From CAJBLF01 sp964418415 (GTDB lineage Bacteria > Patescibacteriota > Gracilibacteria > Absconditabacterales > Absconditicoccaceae), in the NCBI GenBank assembly GCA_964418415.1, contig CAYQLB010000004.1, positions 1 through 48,964 on the forward strand: a DNA stretch of 48,964 nucleotides, written 5' to 3'. The translations under genes and the position numbers were made by a program. Below the pieces are notes generated by a model. The model was not told the DNA's origin and made no database searches. It saw nothing but the letters and a program-made list of their open reading frames with translations. This document shows, one piece after another, positions 8,668-20,500 of the stretch. How positions within the stretch are numbered: position 1 is the first letter of the stretch; each line of letters starts with the position of its first letter.

Positions 8668-8912
8668 CAGATGATCTTGAATCTCCGCAAAACACCATAC
8701 AGCGTAGCGAAGAAGAAGAATACCTGTACAATAAGGGTTGGCCATGCCTGTTGAAAAAGACAATCGATGCCAGCACCCAATTGTCCTATCATCATACCGA
8801 CAGTGAATATAAGATATCCTTTGTTGGTTATCTTTTCTCCTCTATGCATGAGATAGATCCAAGCAAGCATCTGACAACTGACCATGACCCAAAGAACAAT
8901 ACTCCACCACAT
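8667..8912 (-). CDS. Small integral membrane protein, stand-alone cassette gene, apparently UGA-terminated
   Basis: 81 residues, no family recognised. Three hydrophobic segments are visible: about 2-19 (WWSIVLWVMVSCQMLAWIYL), 33-52 (YLIFTVGMMIGQLGAGIDCL) and 59-75 (TLIVQVFFFFATLYGVL), ending LRRFKII. Seven glycines are all GGN. The triplet after the last Ile is UGA (8669-8667) and its final base begins the terminator stem. In the host's code UGA is Gly, so translation would continue 28 more residues to a UAG at 8580-8582, past the terminator. Database records using table 25 would give 8580-8912. I place the end at the UGA because the terminator fits it; the gene probably came from a standard-code organism. 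Confidence 0.65.
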   Translation of the reverse strand: MWWSIVLWVMVSCQMLAWIYLMHRGEKITNKGYLIFTVGMMIGQLGAGIDCLFQQAWPTLIVQVFFFFATLYGVLRRFKII

Positions 8913-8941
8913 ATGCTTTCTATTTTGAGATTATAAATATA

Positions 8942-8969
8942 TTTATAGATATTTTTAATAAAAAGTCAA
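8942..8969 (-). promoter_or_regulatory. Sigma-70-type promoter for the small membrane protein
   Basis: On the minus strand TTGACT (8969-8964), 16-bp spacer, TATAAA (8947-8942), about 29 bp upstream of the ATG at 8912. Confidence 0.75.
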
Positions 8970-8972
8970 TAA

Positions 8973-8999
8973 AAATAAAAAAGAGGGTTCGAAACCCTC
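8973..8999 (-). terminator. Intrinsic terminator of the PD-(D/E)XK nuclease gene
   Basis: On the minus strand GAGGGTT/AACCCTC form a 7-bp stem (8999-8993 with 8989-8983) followed by a T-rich run. It lies about 80 bp after the nuclease stop and just before the next minus-strand promoter. Confidence 0.8.
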
Positions 9000-9080
9000 C
9001 CATACAATTATAGTTTCAACAATAGCTTATAATAAAATAACGCCAATACTTTCAATATATCTCTCGTCCCTAAAAAATTT

Positions 9081-10088
9081 CTATTCGAAATTTTTCAAGT
9101 CTTCACATACTTTCCTAAATGTACAACTCGCACATTTCTTTTCACTAGTCGTTCTCGGAAAGCTAGTATGTGCCAAAGGCTCATTTCTGACAATATCATG
9201 ATCCACAAGGAACTGTTTCTGATATTCCATATCATCCTTAAGTTTTTGGATGATGTTATCTATATCTGTTTTCTCTATCTTACCGCCAATCTGATTCAAA
9301 CTCGGTAAATAGATTTCATATCCTTCGATCTCTATGGTATCTAGATCTGTTCTTGATTTAAAGAGAGTTTTGAGTGCATAAATCTTAAGCTGCTCGGAAG
9401 TTCAGTCAATATCTATTTTTTCCTGTCAGGTTTTTCGATCGATGATCAAATATTTGTTATCTGAAAATACGACACCAAAATCCGGAGCTGCCATCACGTT
9501 GAGATCCCTCAATTCTGGGATAGAACGAAGATCGACTCTCATACCATTGAAATTCCTCTCTCTCGGTTTTTCGACAAACACAGTTTTTGCGGTCTTGAAA
9601 TAATGTTGAACCTTTTCATTCCATTCACTCTGGATAAATACATCGAGATTATGAAGGACTTTTTCGATTACAGATTCCAACTTATCATCGATATTTTCGC
9701 CATAATAATGCTCAGAAAGTCAAAACACATGTTCTTTGTCATAAGTTGAATAATCTCTGGTTTTGGATGCTTCGAAATCATTTTTCATCTCTTCTACTAC
9801 ATAATTCTTGATACCTTGGATGGTAGCATCATCAAGTGGTCATTTTTTTAACTCATTGAGATAATCAGAAAGGAGATGATGGGTCTTTTCACCTACTCGC
9901 ATATCCATGCTCTTTAAGTTCTTGAGTAACAAAGTATTCAACCGCAATTCTTGATTGATGTCTCTCAATGAGTAAGGATAATAATTGAAATAATACTTTT
10001 TATTGCAATATTCCAATACGGTAATTCTGGTAGTAGACCATGTTAACGTATGAGTACGTCTCGGCCTGTCTGATCTATAAGAATTCAT
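9081..10088 (-). CDS. PD-(D/E)XK nuclease with predicted 4Fe-4S cluster (Cas4/AddB-like)
   Basis: 335 residues from ATG 10088 (a GTG lies nine codons upstream). A first Cys in EYCNKKYYFNYY at about 27 and a C-terminal CASCTFRKVC at about 319-328 give the four-Cys pattern that clamps a 4Fe-4S cluster in Cas4, AddB and related nucleases. Between them are APDFGVVF (about 200), DRKTG (about 216, with UGA as its Gly) and QLKIYAL (about 230): the D, D-x-K and Q-x3-Y motifs of the RecB nuclease fold. Predicted single-strand exonuclease for DNA repair. No helicase partner, cas gene or CRISPR array is near. Three UGA codons split it in the standard code. Confidence 0.8.
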
Positions 10089-10208
10089 GCGAATATATAA
10101 GAAAAATAAAGTCACAAAGACTATATAACTATTAGAGATGATATTTCAATTTAATCAAGACACAATAAAAAATCGATGTATCGAAAATTTTTTATGATGT
10201 TGAAATTA

Positions 10209-10264
10209 TCCCGATTGTTTTATTGGGATTAAAAAAAGCCCCAACAATTGTCAGAGCTTTTTTA
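10209..10264 (-). terminator. Terminator region of the RNase J gene
   Basis: On the minus strand, a hairpin reading AGCTCTGACAATTGTTGGGG followed by CT and a seven-T run (about 10257-10231), then a second 8-bp hairpin AATCCCAAT/ATCGGGAT (10230-10209). Confidence 0.7.
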
Positions 10265-10309
10265 CATTCGAATTATTCGTAATTGATCATTCGTAATTCG
10301 TAATTGATG

Positions 10310-12469
10310 TTAGTCATCATATCCTTGTTCATCCAAAGTCATACCGACTACTGCTTCATCGACAGGGATATCACCATTACCATTCTGAGCTTCTCTATTG
10401 ATATATACATACATTGGCATCAACAAAGGAACTCTTCCAATAATTTTTTCGATATATCATCCCAAATCTTCTTTGAGTTGTTTAAGATTATCTTTTATAT
10501 CCATGCGTTTCTTGTGATTTTCGTTATACTTGGCTCTAGCAAATTCGACAATCTGAGTATGGATAGTTTTCACTTCACTAGAATAAACAAAACCTCTAGA
10601 TTCTATCTGAATATTTCCGACAAGATCATTGCTTTTCGTATCAATTTTGAATACCAAGGATACTATACCATTTTCGGCCATAATACCACGGGCTTTCATG
10701 ACATATTCACCAGAAAGATGTCCTTGTCCTTTTCCATCGATCATGATAGTATCGAGTTTCAATTTTTTCTCACCGACGATGACGACATTATCGTACATTT
10801 CAACAGCCTGACCATTGTATGGAATAAGAATATTTTCTTCAGGGATATTCATAGAAATACCGATATTTTTGTTGGCATGTCTCATAAATGGCTCGCCATG
10901 GACCGGAACATAATATTCAGGTTTAAGCATAGCTAACATCATCTTAATATCTTCTTGATATCCATGTCCTGACGTATGTACATCTAGAGAATGATCATCA
11001 ATAAGATTCACTCACAAAGCAACTAAATCATTGATCATACCGATAACAGACTTTTCATTGCCAGGAATCGTATGACTAGATAAAAGAACCGCATCACCTG
11101 GTTTGAGTTCCATATCTTTATACGTTCTATTGGACATCCTCATAAGTGCAGCAAACTCTTCACCTTGAGATCATGTACAAAGAACCAAAACGCGTTCATC
11201 TGGCATATTATTGATATCAGAACTTACTGGTCTGATCATATGTTCTGGAACCTGAATATAGCCAAGCTCCTGACAGAGTTTGACATTGGTAACCATAGAT
11301 CTTCATGCGAGAAATACTACTCTATTGTGTCTAACAGCAGAATCAATGACTTGCATAATTCTACCTATATTTGATGCAAATGTAGAAATAACCATTCTAG
11401 ATTTACAATCTCTGATGATACCATCAAGAGCATCACCAATAACTTTTTCAGAAATGGAATGTCCTGGTTTATTGGCATTGGTACTTTCTCCCAAAAATAC
11501 TCTTACCCCTTCCTGACCGATTCTAGAAATCTTTCAAATATCTGCAGGTTTATCTATAGAAGGCGTATGATCGATTTTGTAATCTCAAGCATGCACCAAC
11601 AATCCTTTTGGTGTATAGATAGAATATCCAAGCGATTCAGGGATACTATGGTTGACTCTAAAAGTTTCGACAGTAAATCATCCAAGCTTGAGGATATCCA
11701 TATCAGGATCAACGAGCTTGTATTTAAGATTTTTATTGTCTTTTTCATCAAGCGATTTTCTAATAATTCCCAAAGCCAATGGCGTTGTATAGACGGTAGG
11801 ATAATCAATTTGACCGAGAATATGTCTCAATGCTCAAACATGATCCAAATGCCCATGAGTAATTAATATTCATCTAATATTTTTTTTGTTTTTTACTAAA
11901 TAGGAAATATCAGGAATCAAATAATCTACTCCATGCATTTCTACAGAAGCAAATTCAAGTCAGGCATCAATAATAAGAATATCATTTTTATATTCGACTA
12001 GAGTCATATTGATACCAATCTCTTGAAGCCCTCCAAGAGGAATAATTCTTACAGGAATTTCATCCTTTTTGATTAAAGTTTTAGGATCTTTTACTGCTGT
12101 TCTGGTAGGAGTCCTATGACGTAAAAACGCTTCAGAAGTTATTTTAGGACCGCTTGTATGAGAAGATTTTTTTCCCTTATATAAAGATTTGGAATTGTTT
12201 TTTTTACTGAAATCAATAGAGAGATTTCATTGCATAGGTGCTCAGGTCGAGACTGGTTTTGGGATCACCACAGGTTTTGTAGGTACGGATGGTGAAGTAA
12301 TAGGTTTTGGTGTCACAACAGGCTTTGTAATTACCGCTGGTTTATGCATCTGAGACAATGGTCTTGGCATTGGTGGTTTTGATACTGATTGTTGTGGTCT
12401 AAATCCTGCAGTATTACGGGAAGGTTGTTGTGGTCTAAATGGTTGTTTTGATTGTTGTGTTTCGTTCAT
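10310..12469 (-). CDS. rnj: Ribonuclease J with long N-terminal extension
   Basis: 719 residues. The metallo-beta-lactamase/beta-CASP core starts near residue 138 (PLGGLQEIGINM) and contains HGHLDHVGALRH at about 204 (zinc ligands), HAGDYKID, VFLGESTNAN, LCTGSQGEE, then SGHG and VHGEPFMRHA in the beta-CASP part, ending with the usual C-terminal domain. RNase J is the main 5'-3' exo/endoribonuclease for mRNA decay and rRNA maturation in bacteria lacking RNase E. Unlike the usual ~555 residues, this one has about 130 extra N-terminal residues, the first 75 rich in Pro and Gln with KPVV/KPIT-type repeats. That extension is probably disordered and could bind RNA or partners. Several UGA codons encode Gly. 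Confidence 0.93.
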
Positions 12470-12495
12470 AATAAATTGATTATAATATAATAAAA

Positions 12496-12598
12496 GTAAT
12501 GTGTCCTGATGGACGTAATGGATAGTAATGAATGGTAATGTGCATTACGCGAAGCATATTACGCGAGCATAGTGAGCACATTACACGAAGTTCATTAC
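12496..12598. repeat. Intergenic repeat family A, copy 2
   Basis: GTAATGTGTCCT, GGACGTAAT, GTAATGAAT, ATTACGCGAA and TTACACGAAG occur in the same order as in the reverse complement of 4710-4827. It separates the divergent RNase J and O-methyltransferase genes and so overlaps both promoter regions. Confidence 0.7.
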
Positions 12599-12633
12599 AG
12601 AATCCAATATTTTAAAGTGATAAAGTCCATGAT

Positions 12634-13302
12634 ATGGAAAGATTAAAAGAACTCAGGAAAGAGTGTAAAAGTAGGAAAATTCCCATCATAAGTCCGGCAA
12701 CAGAAGTTTTTTTACGTAAAGTATTGAAGAAGAAAAAACCGAAAATATGTTTAGAAGTGTGAGGTGCAGTAGGATATAGCAGTATAGTTATGTGAGAAGT
12801 GATAAAGGATCGATGAGGGAAGTTAATATCGTTTGAGATTTCGTATCCCGCATACCAAGAGGGACTGCAAAATACAAAAACGATGAATTGTTACAATACG
12901 ACGACATATCCATTCGACATAATCCGTGTTCCTATCAAAAAATTGATGCCGGAAAAGGTAGATTTCATCTTCATAGACGGTCAGAAAAGCCAATATGGTG
13001 AATATATGGAAATTGCAGAGAAAATAAGTTCACCAGATACGCTTATCATTATAGATGATGTGATCAAATATCATAACAAGTTGTCTTCATTATACGGATA
13101 TTTACAAAAAAAGCAAATCAAATTACTTCGCCCATCAAAAAAGCAAATGAAAGGCAGCTTTTTTGAATGAAAGAAGAATACCGACGATTTGAGAAACAGA
13201 AAACACAAATGAAATAAAGTGGTTTCTGGTTTCGAAAACAGTCGCGTGTACAAAATTCTTCAATTAGACCCTGATGATTGAATTATGATTATCAATGGTT
13301 AA
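12634..13302 (+). CDS. SAM-dependent O-methyltransferase-like protein
   Basis: 222 residues. It has a Rossmann SAM-binding motif I, CLEVGGAVGYSSIVMGEVIK, at about 39-58, and an acidic strand with VDFIFIDGQKSQYGEY at about 109-124, as in family 3 O-methyltransferases (catechol O-methyltransferase and TrmR types), where the Asp of IDG binds metal. IIIDDVI at about 139 supplies a second metal-binding Asp pair. Seven or so UGA codons are read as Gly, one of them in motif I. The substrate may be a small molecule or tRNA; the sequence does not decide. The HD-domain gene follows 38 bp later. Confidence 0.8.
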
Positions 13303-13340
13303 GCCAGAAATAATGTTTTTATATAATAATCATTTCATTC

Positions 13341-13994
13341 ATGGAAAATCAAGAAATCATCAACAAAACTGTCGAATTTGTAAAAGAAACACTCAAAGAT
13401 GCTGAATGAGGACACGATTGGCGACATATCTACAGAGTATGGAAAACAGCAAAACATATTGCGCAGACGGAAAAAGTAGATATGCTGATTGTTGAATTAT
13501 GAGCATTGCTCCATGATATCGCTGATGCAAAATTTTATGATGGTGATGATACGGTTGGACCAAGAAAAGCTAAAGAATTTTTGGAAGGATTGGGAATGAA
13601 TCAATATATCGTTGATCATGTAGAAAAAATAGTAAAGAACGTATCCTTCAAAGGAGGAAATCATCAACAGAAATTTACCTCAGCAGAATTGGATGTGGTT
13701 CAAGATGCAGATAGATTAGATGCTTTGTGAGCGATAGGGATTGCTAGGACATTCAATTATGGTGGACATAAAAGTAGAGAAATCTACAACCCTGAAGATA
13801 AGCCCAAACTAAATATGAATAAAGAAGAATATTACAAAAATGAATGATCATCCATCAATCATTTTTATGAAAAACTGTTGTTGCTCAAAGACAGAATGAA
13901 CACCGAAACAGGAAAAAAAATAGCTCAGCACAGACACGAATATATGGAACACTACCTCGAAGAATTTTACAAAGAACGAGAAGGAGAACTATAG
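13341..13994 (+). CDS. HD-domain phosphohydrolase (YedJ-like)
   Basis: 217 residues. The HD metal ligands are all visible: HDWRH at 25-29, LLHDIAD at 57-62, and DADRLDALG at about 128-136. The C-terminal part (FNYGGHKSREIYN, INHFYEKLLLLKD, then a charged helical end) matches the YedJ/YpgQ group of small HD hydrolases, proposed to act on nucleotides. Five UGA codons are read as Gly. A TATAAT-like box precedes the ATG (about 13322-13327). Cytoplasmic. Confidence 0.85.
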
Positions 13995-14032
13995 AACCTT
14001 TTGAACATAGAACGTTTTGAGCAATGGCTAAA

Positions 14033-14344
14033 TTACAAAGCCAGATGCTCGCCACGAGATAGTAATCTTATCGATAATGAAGCAACATACATGGTCGAGT
14101 CCGGAATGGGTCCACGCAATTCTGCGGGGTTGTAGGCGAGACGTAGGTCATGTATAGATGAAATATCTATCCAGAGTATAGCATCCGGCTTGATCTTTTT
14201 GTATACTTTTTCTATCAAGAGAAAAAGTACATCGGGATTTGTGGCGAAGTGCCCAAAAAAAGAAAAAAATATATATAATATAAAGATTTTTTGAAATATA
14301 AAAAAATTCTTTAAAAAAACCACAATTACATCATAAAACACCAA
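14033..14344 (-). other. Unassigned open frame in a gene-poor stretch
   Basis: A 103-codon minus-strand frame between the HD gene and the giant-protein gene. The second half (about residues 31-103; e.g. PDAILWIDISS, YNPAELRGPIPDST) is more GC-rich and looks protein-like; the first 30 residues are Phe/Ile-rich and AT-driven. No family or start is recognisable. It may be the remnant of a gene. The rest of 13995-14523 holds only AT-rich DNA, including the probable promoter of the giant gene. Confidence 0.25.
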
Positions 14345-14523
14345 TTTGGAAATAGCGAAAACCGCTATTTTTCATTTATTTTCATTATCTTTTATATATA
14401 GTAATGTGTCTAGTTTTTTGTATATCAAAAAGTAGCTCAAGTATCAAAAAGATTTTAATAAAATGATGAGGATATAAGAACTATATATCAAGTATGTATA
14501 TTTAATATTCGGTTTTGAGACTT

Positions 14524-17500
14524 ATGAATTGAACTAAGAAATTCTTAATACGAGCACTTATACTCCTGTACGGACTCTCTTATCTTTTACAGAACAGTTT
14601 TTTCATCGACCGGAAAAAAGTTTATGCGGCAGAAAATCCAGATACAACCAATCTTGTAGCAGTATTCGTAGATAAAGATATCTATGCTGATATAAAAACC
14701 AATCTTGTTCGATATACGAGTAAATACATCCAGAAAAAAATTGCTAACAGTAAAGCAGTGGTTTTTCCTATAGATACTACGAAGTTAAAAGCTCATGAGA
14801 TTTCTCAGATACTAGAAAATATGTATTTCGAAGGCACCAAAGACCAAAGTTCAAAATTAGTCGGTACAATCTTGATAGGAAATATTCCATTACCCGTTGT
14901 AGAGAATCAATGATTCATCTATCCAAGTATCTATCCATATGTAGACTTTGAAGACCAACAATTCATTTATGATACCAACAAAAGATTCTTCGTCTACAAT
15001 AATAATCCGAATGGACAAGCAGAGCTTCGACACGGTATGATAAAATTCGACACTATACAACAATACAATAACTTTTTTAATAAAGTAAGATCATATTATA
15101 ACAATCCTACTCAATTTATCGACAAGGCAATCCGATATGAAGACTTCATAGGTTTGAAAAAATACTTCATCCCAGAAAATACAAAATATTATGCAAACAA
15201 CATTCTCTTTTCAGAAGATATAGGATATCATAGATTTACGAATCTCTTACTCAATATCCTCAACGGAGAACATAACGAAAGTACTATATCCTTAGGAGAA
15301 GATTTATCTATGGGACTACAAGACACCGAAGATCCTGAATTGCAAGCGTACGCAGAAGATATGAAAAGCAGACAACAAGAGATGGAAGAAGGGATGCAAG
15401 ATTTATCTGATTCGGTAACAAGCACCAATCAAGGATCACAAGAAGCTGCATGATGAGCAGAGATGCCAACGATGACACTCAAAAAAGCGACTCAAGAGAT
15501 GTTGAAATGATATGATGGGCTTATTAGTTCGCAATTTCTTTCGGCAATCAAAGATAATGTCGCTGGACTCGCAAGACGATACAAAACAATAGGAAGTGGA
15601 ACTAATGCAAAAACATTCACAAATTATAGCTCTCTAACAGACAAAATAGCACAAAAAGATAATCGGATTTTAGGAGATTTGGATAATAATGTCCAGCCAC
15701 TCCTTATTCAGATGAACGATTATCTAGAAAATCAATTGAACGAAAAAATAGAGACAGAAAAATATTATCTTACTATACCTATTCCAACAAGCGAATTGGA
15801 ACTCGAAGGAGATATCAAAATCCCTCCAACATTCCGAGCGACAGGATTACCTCCTCCAAAATGTATATGGAAAACATATAACTACTACGAAAATTATTAT
15901 TTCGGAATGAATGCAAATACTATTACAAGTGCCCCAAGTACAAGCATTTATAGGTGAACATATCAGAATCTCATATCCGCATCAGGACAGATCATCAATG
16001 ATCCCTTACAATCAATAGGTTGATCATACGATATTTTTTCCGTACAGACACAAGCCAATAGAGGATACAATATAAACAGCACTAAAGATGAATTAGCATT
16101 ATACGATCAACTAAAGATCAACAAGCAAGAGTTATGGAACAGGGATTGTGTCATGCATCTTTTCGGATATTGTGTCCGATGGAAGAAAACACGAAAACCA
16201 CAAGATAGTGATGATGAAGATAAATGTTATATAGGCGACGAAGAGAAACAGGGATGATGTGAAACTATCACAGAGTTTGCACAGAGATATCGATGAGGAG
16301 CATCACCATCAAATATAGATGCCGCGACAAAAAGATTAAATAATTACAACTACAAAGATGCAAGGATGCCTATCTATGATATCGCTGGATCTAGAAAAGT
16401 AGATAATGGACAAAGTGAAGCAAATTCTTATCTATGAGCAGAAACCTATGCGAGCATTATCCAGAGAACATTTGCTGTCAAAGAAAAAATGGAGAATAAA
16501 TATAGCAATCCTTTCTTGTATATCAAAAACCCTATGGTAAATGGTATAGATCTAAAATTTACCAATCAAACACCGACAAATACTGATCTCGAGAATCCCG
16601 TACGAGGATATAACACACCAAGAACTTATACACAAGATAATTTTTTCTCCATTTTTGATACCACACAACATCACACGATATATCAAGGAAAGGTGATGCT
16701 TTACAATTGGACTCCTGCTACGGATATTCTCAATTGTAATATGAAAGGTCATATCTATATGTACAAGACGATAGATTCGAGAGTGAAAAATATTTCTCCG
16801 ACATGGGATCAGATATCTAGTACAGAATTATATAAATTCAAAGATAATTCACCGCTAGAAATTTTCTATAAGAACGTAAGAGACAATTTATCATGAACAA
16901 AAGCTGATATAGGAAGTAGAAATGCTGAATATATAGGAAGTACATCGTCAGATATGTCATGATTAGTATCAAATCTCACACAAGTAAAACAACTTGTTGT
17001 ATCAGGTAATGCAGGTCTCCAAGAAATAGCGACATTCAATCCACGAAGCATCATAGGACAAAGTCAAACATGGATTGCAAACAAAGCAAATGATCGAAGT
17101 GGAAAAAACTTTACATTGAGCAAAATAACAGAATTGACAGGAAGAATCAATAAGATCAATGAGGGATTGGATAGTTTCAATGATTATATAGGCAATTTGA
17201 GTATAAACACCACGCTCTTTTATTTGAACGACATCATCCAATCAGAGAGATTCAAAAATCAAAACGTAGAAATCCTAGATACACGAAAAACAGCTATAGC
17301 TCAAGATATGAATGATATCAATACACATGTAAATACACTCAAATGAACCTTTACCAATGCACGATGAATCTACAATACTATAGGACAAATAAATACCACA
17401 TACCTCGCTACCGTATCTACACAAAGAGCCCTTATAGCATCATTTCATACAGGAGCTGGATGTACGCCTAGTTATTACAAAGCGATATGTGATGTATTGG

Positions 17501-20500
17501 ACAATATTTATACCACCATGAGTTCATCAGTAGCGAATGATATCAACGACAAAATAGATAAAATCCATAATTATCCAGGAGACAACTGACAAGTACAACC
17601 ATTCGTAGAAATTAATCAATTATTTTCACCGACAAATATATCTACAGAAATAACACAAGCCACTGCTATTATAAACACGTTTGGTGTTTCCACCGATCCG
17701 GACAAGAAAGAGAAGAACAAAGGAATGAATCTGGCTACGCAAGATAGGCCAATCGATAATATCAGAAACATTACTTTCAAAGGTATTGGGGGAGATCCCG
17801 TGAGATTGGAATATCCAAATCTCTATGAAGTAAAGGTATTTAAACAGGATGACGGCAAACTGGTATTAAAAACGATAGATGAAATCAAAGAAGCTATTAA
17901 GGCATATCTTATAAACAAAGCACAAGAATATAATTGATTACTCAACGAACAGAGAGACAAAAAAAATAACGGATACTATAGCACACAAAGCGCCAAATTT
18001 AATATCTTAGGAACACTTGATCCGTTAGCCAATCCAAACAACCATAATTATAGCCAGAATCCTATTCCGGAGGATTTTTTCATCGACAAAATAATCGACT
18101 ATCTCGATACACTCGAAAATGCACCAGAGTACGGTCAAGAAGCAATATATGGAACTAACGATGCAGATACAACAGATGAAAAACTTACTATGATAGCCAA
18201 GCTTCTCTATTATCAAAATATTACACGGCCAGAAAGAGTACAACAAGATACTGTCATGGAAGATATGATGGAAATAAAAGATAGTTTCGACATCAATAAC
18301 AAAGTAAGTCACGTTGTTCAAACATATCTCACCGAAGGAAACAATCAAGGAAAATTCATTACACCAACATACAACACTACTTGATATGAAATAGCATATA
18401 TCAATTCTGACAACGAGGATTATGTTTCATCAAAGGGAGTGCCGAGTTTTATCAAAACAATACAAAATACACAAGAGAATTCTCCTCCATCGATAATTAA
18501 ATTCGCTGAAGAAGAAACTGATTTACAAAAAGAGATTGATGAATGTGAAGGAGTAGACGTCAACGGAACCGCATTGATCTTCGATTTCAAGACCTTTACT
18601 TCGCCTCGAGCAAAAGCCATGAAATGCCGAGCGAAACAAATATTAGAAAAACCATTTAAGTTTGAAATAAATTTCAATGATGCACTCGGTGATGTATTTA
18701 TAGGAACATTCAAAGAAATAACAAATACCTTCGAAAACTTCTGAACACAACGAAAAGAATATGGATCCCAACGAACCGCACCAAACAATGATGACACTAT
18801 AGATGCGGAAACAGGAGAAACGAGAGAAATATTAAGAGGATACAACAATTATGCCAAAGTCGATACCAGTAGGACAATGATATCACTTGGTGTAGACGAC
18901 ACAGATAATGTAAAAATATATGTATGAATGCTAAATGACTTCTGATTCACAAAAGTAAAAATATCATGAACATGAGATAATTGTCTAGGGGTCAAAAGAG
19001 GAAATAAAACTCTCAGTTATAATATTTGTGACGATGCAGCTGAAGAATTCTTCAATCCTTATCAAGAACCATACGAATTCGAAGCATTTATCACAGAAAA
19101 AAAAGCCGGTAGTTCATCATTAAGAATAGAATTTTGCAAACCACCGTTGGGTAAGCCATGTATCGTTAAACAAAAAGTGCTTCAGATTTTGCCTGGACCA
19201 TTAGCAGCTATAGAAGTAAAGACACCAACAGATATTGTTATGGAAGCAGCAGAATTACCGATAGTAATCAATGCAAAAGACGCCTATGGTAATACTATAG
19301 GACAGACAGCAGAAACCTATGAAATACGTACTAATGAGGGGAAGATATCTGATGGTACTTCATCCCAAAAAAGCATACAATTCAACAATTTCAATGATTC
19401 CAGTTTCATCTATCAAGCAATGACAGGAGTAAAGGACTATAAGGATGTTACTATAACTGTTGCTCCAATCAAACAAAAGAGTCTAACACTAGAAGCTACG
19501 CAAGAACCAAAGATAGGACAAAAAAACATCAAGGTTGCCAAAGGTATCGTAACGATACAGCAAAACAACATCATCCTTCATAGAACCAATCTTAAACAAA
19601 CAAATATACCGAACATAACATTCACCTTACCAAAGGAAGAAACATCCATTCAATACGCAGACGAAAATGGCATCAAACAGATTGTACCGGAAAATATTCC
19701 AAGTATCAATATAATTATCAAGACACAAGATAATAAAAATCTGGAAACGGTAGCTAATATCACGAGCAAGCAAGGATTACTCATGCCATGAAAGATCAAA
19801 GAAAGAACTATAACGAAGAATGGTATAACAAAAACTCAGTTTTCATTTGCCAACGCAAGTAATTTTATCGTAGAGACAGGAAGATTGGATATTACATTGT
19901 ATCCAAATTTCAAAGCAGGATCAGATATCATTACCATAAATATTCCAGGCATTGATCCTATCATAATACCCGTGACGGTTATCCCATGAATAGCAAAAAA
20001 AGTTATATTGAATTTGAATAAGTCCAGAATGGATTTTTCAACAGGAAACAACAGGAGCAAAGGAACGATACAAGTCGTAGACACACGAAATAACGAAGTA
20101 AATACAGGTAGTATAAAGCTCTGAGTAATTGGGGCAGCCAATACAAATATCAATGAATTCAATTATAGTTGATGATTATTTAGGTATACGCTAACAGCAA
20201 CAGGTGCAGGAGGAGAATGATATGTATTCGCATATATCAAAGAGAGATCACTTTCAGAACAAGTACCAGCATACAAAAGATTCATCATCCAAGATAGCAT
20301 ATTACCAAAAGAAAAACTCAATGTACTCTATTTGAATCTCTTCGGGACTGATCGAGGTAATCAACGATGATATTTCTCCGAAAACGAGAATATCGTAAAC
20401 AACATCACTGCCCAATCCAATAAACTTCTATCAACGACAACAGAGATAGTAGATCCGACGAAAATTAAACAAATAGAACGAATCATAACTCCGAACGGAC

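Noticed and set aside
8983..8999. tRNA T-arm-like GGTTCGAAACCC
   Set aside because: No acceptor, D or anticodon arms around it; a following T-run on the minus strand makes it a terminator.
9081..10088. Cas4 and therefore a CRISPR system
   Set aside because: Fe-S nuclease motifs are shared with AddB-type repair enzymes, and no repeat-spacer array or other cas gene is visible anywhere in the window.
10304..10936. 210-codon plus-strand frame
   Set aside because: Antisense shadow of RNase J, which has clear catalytic motifs on the other strand.
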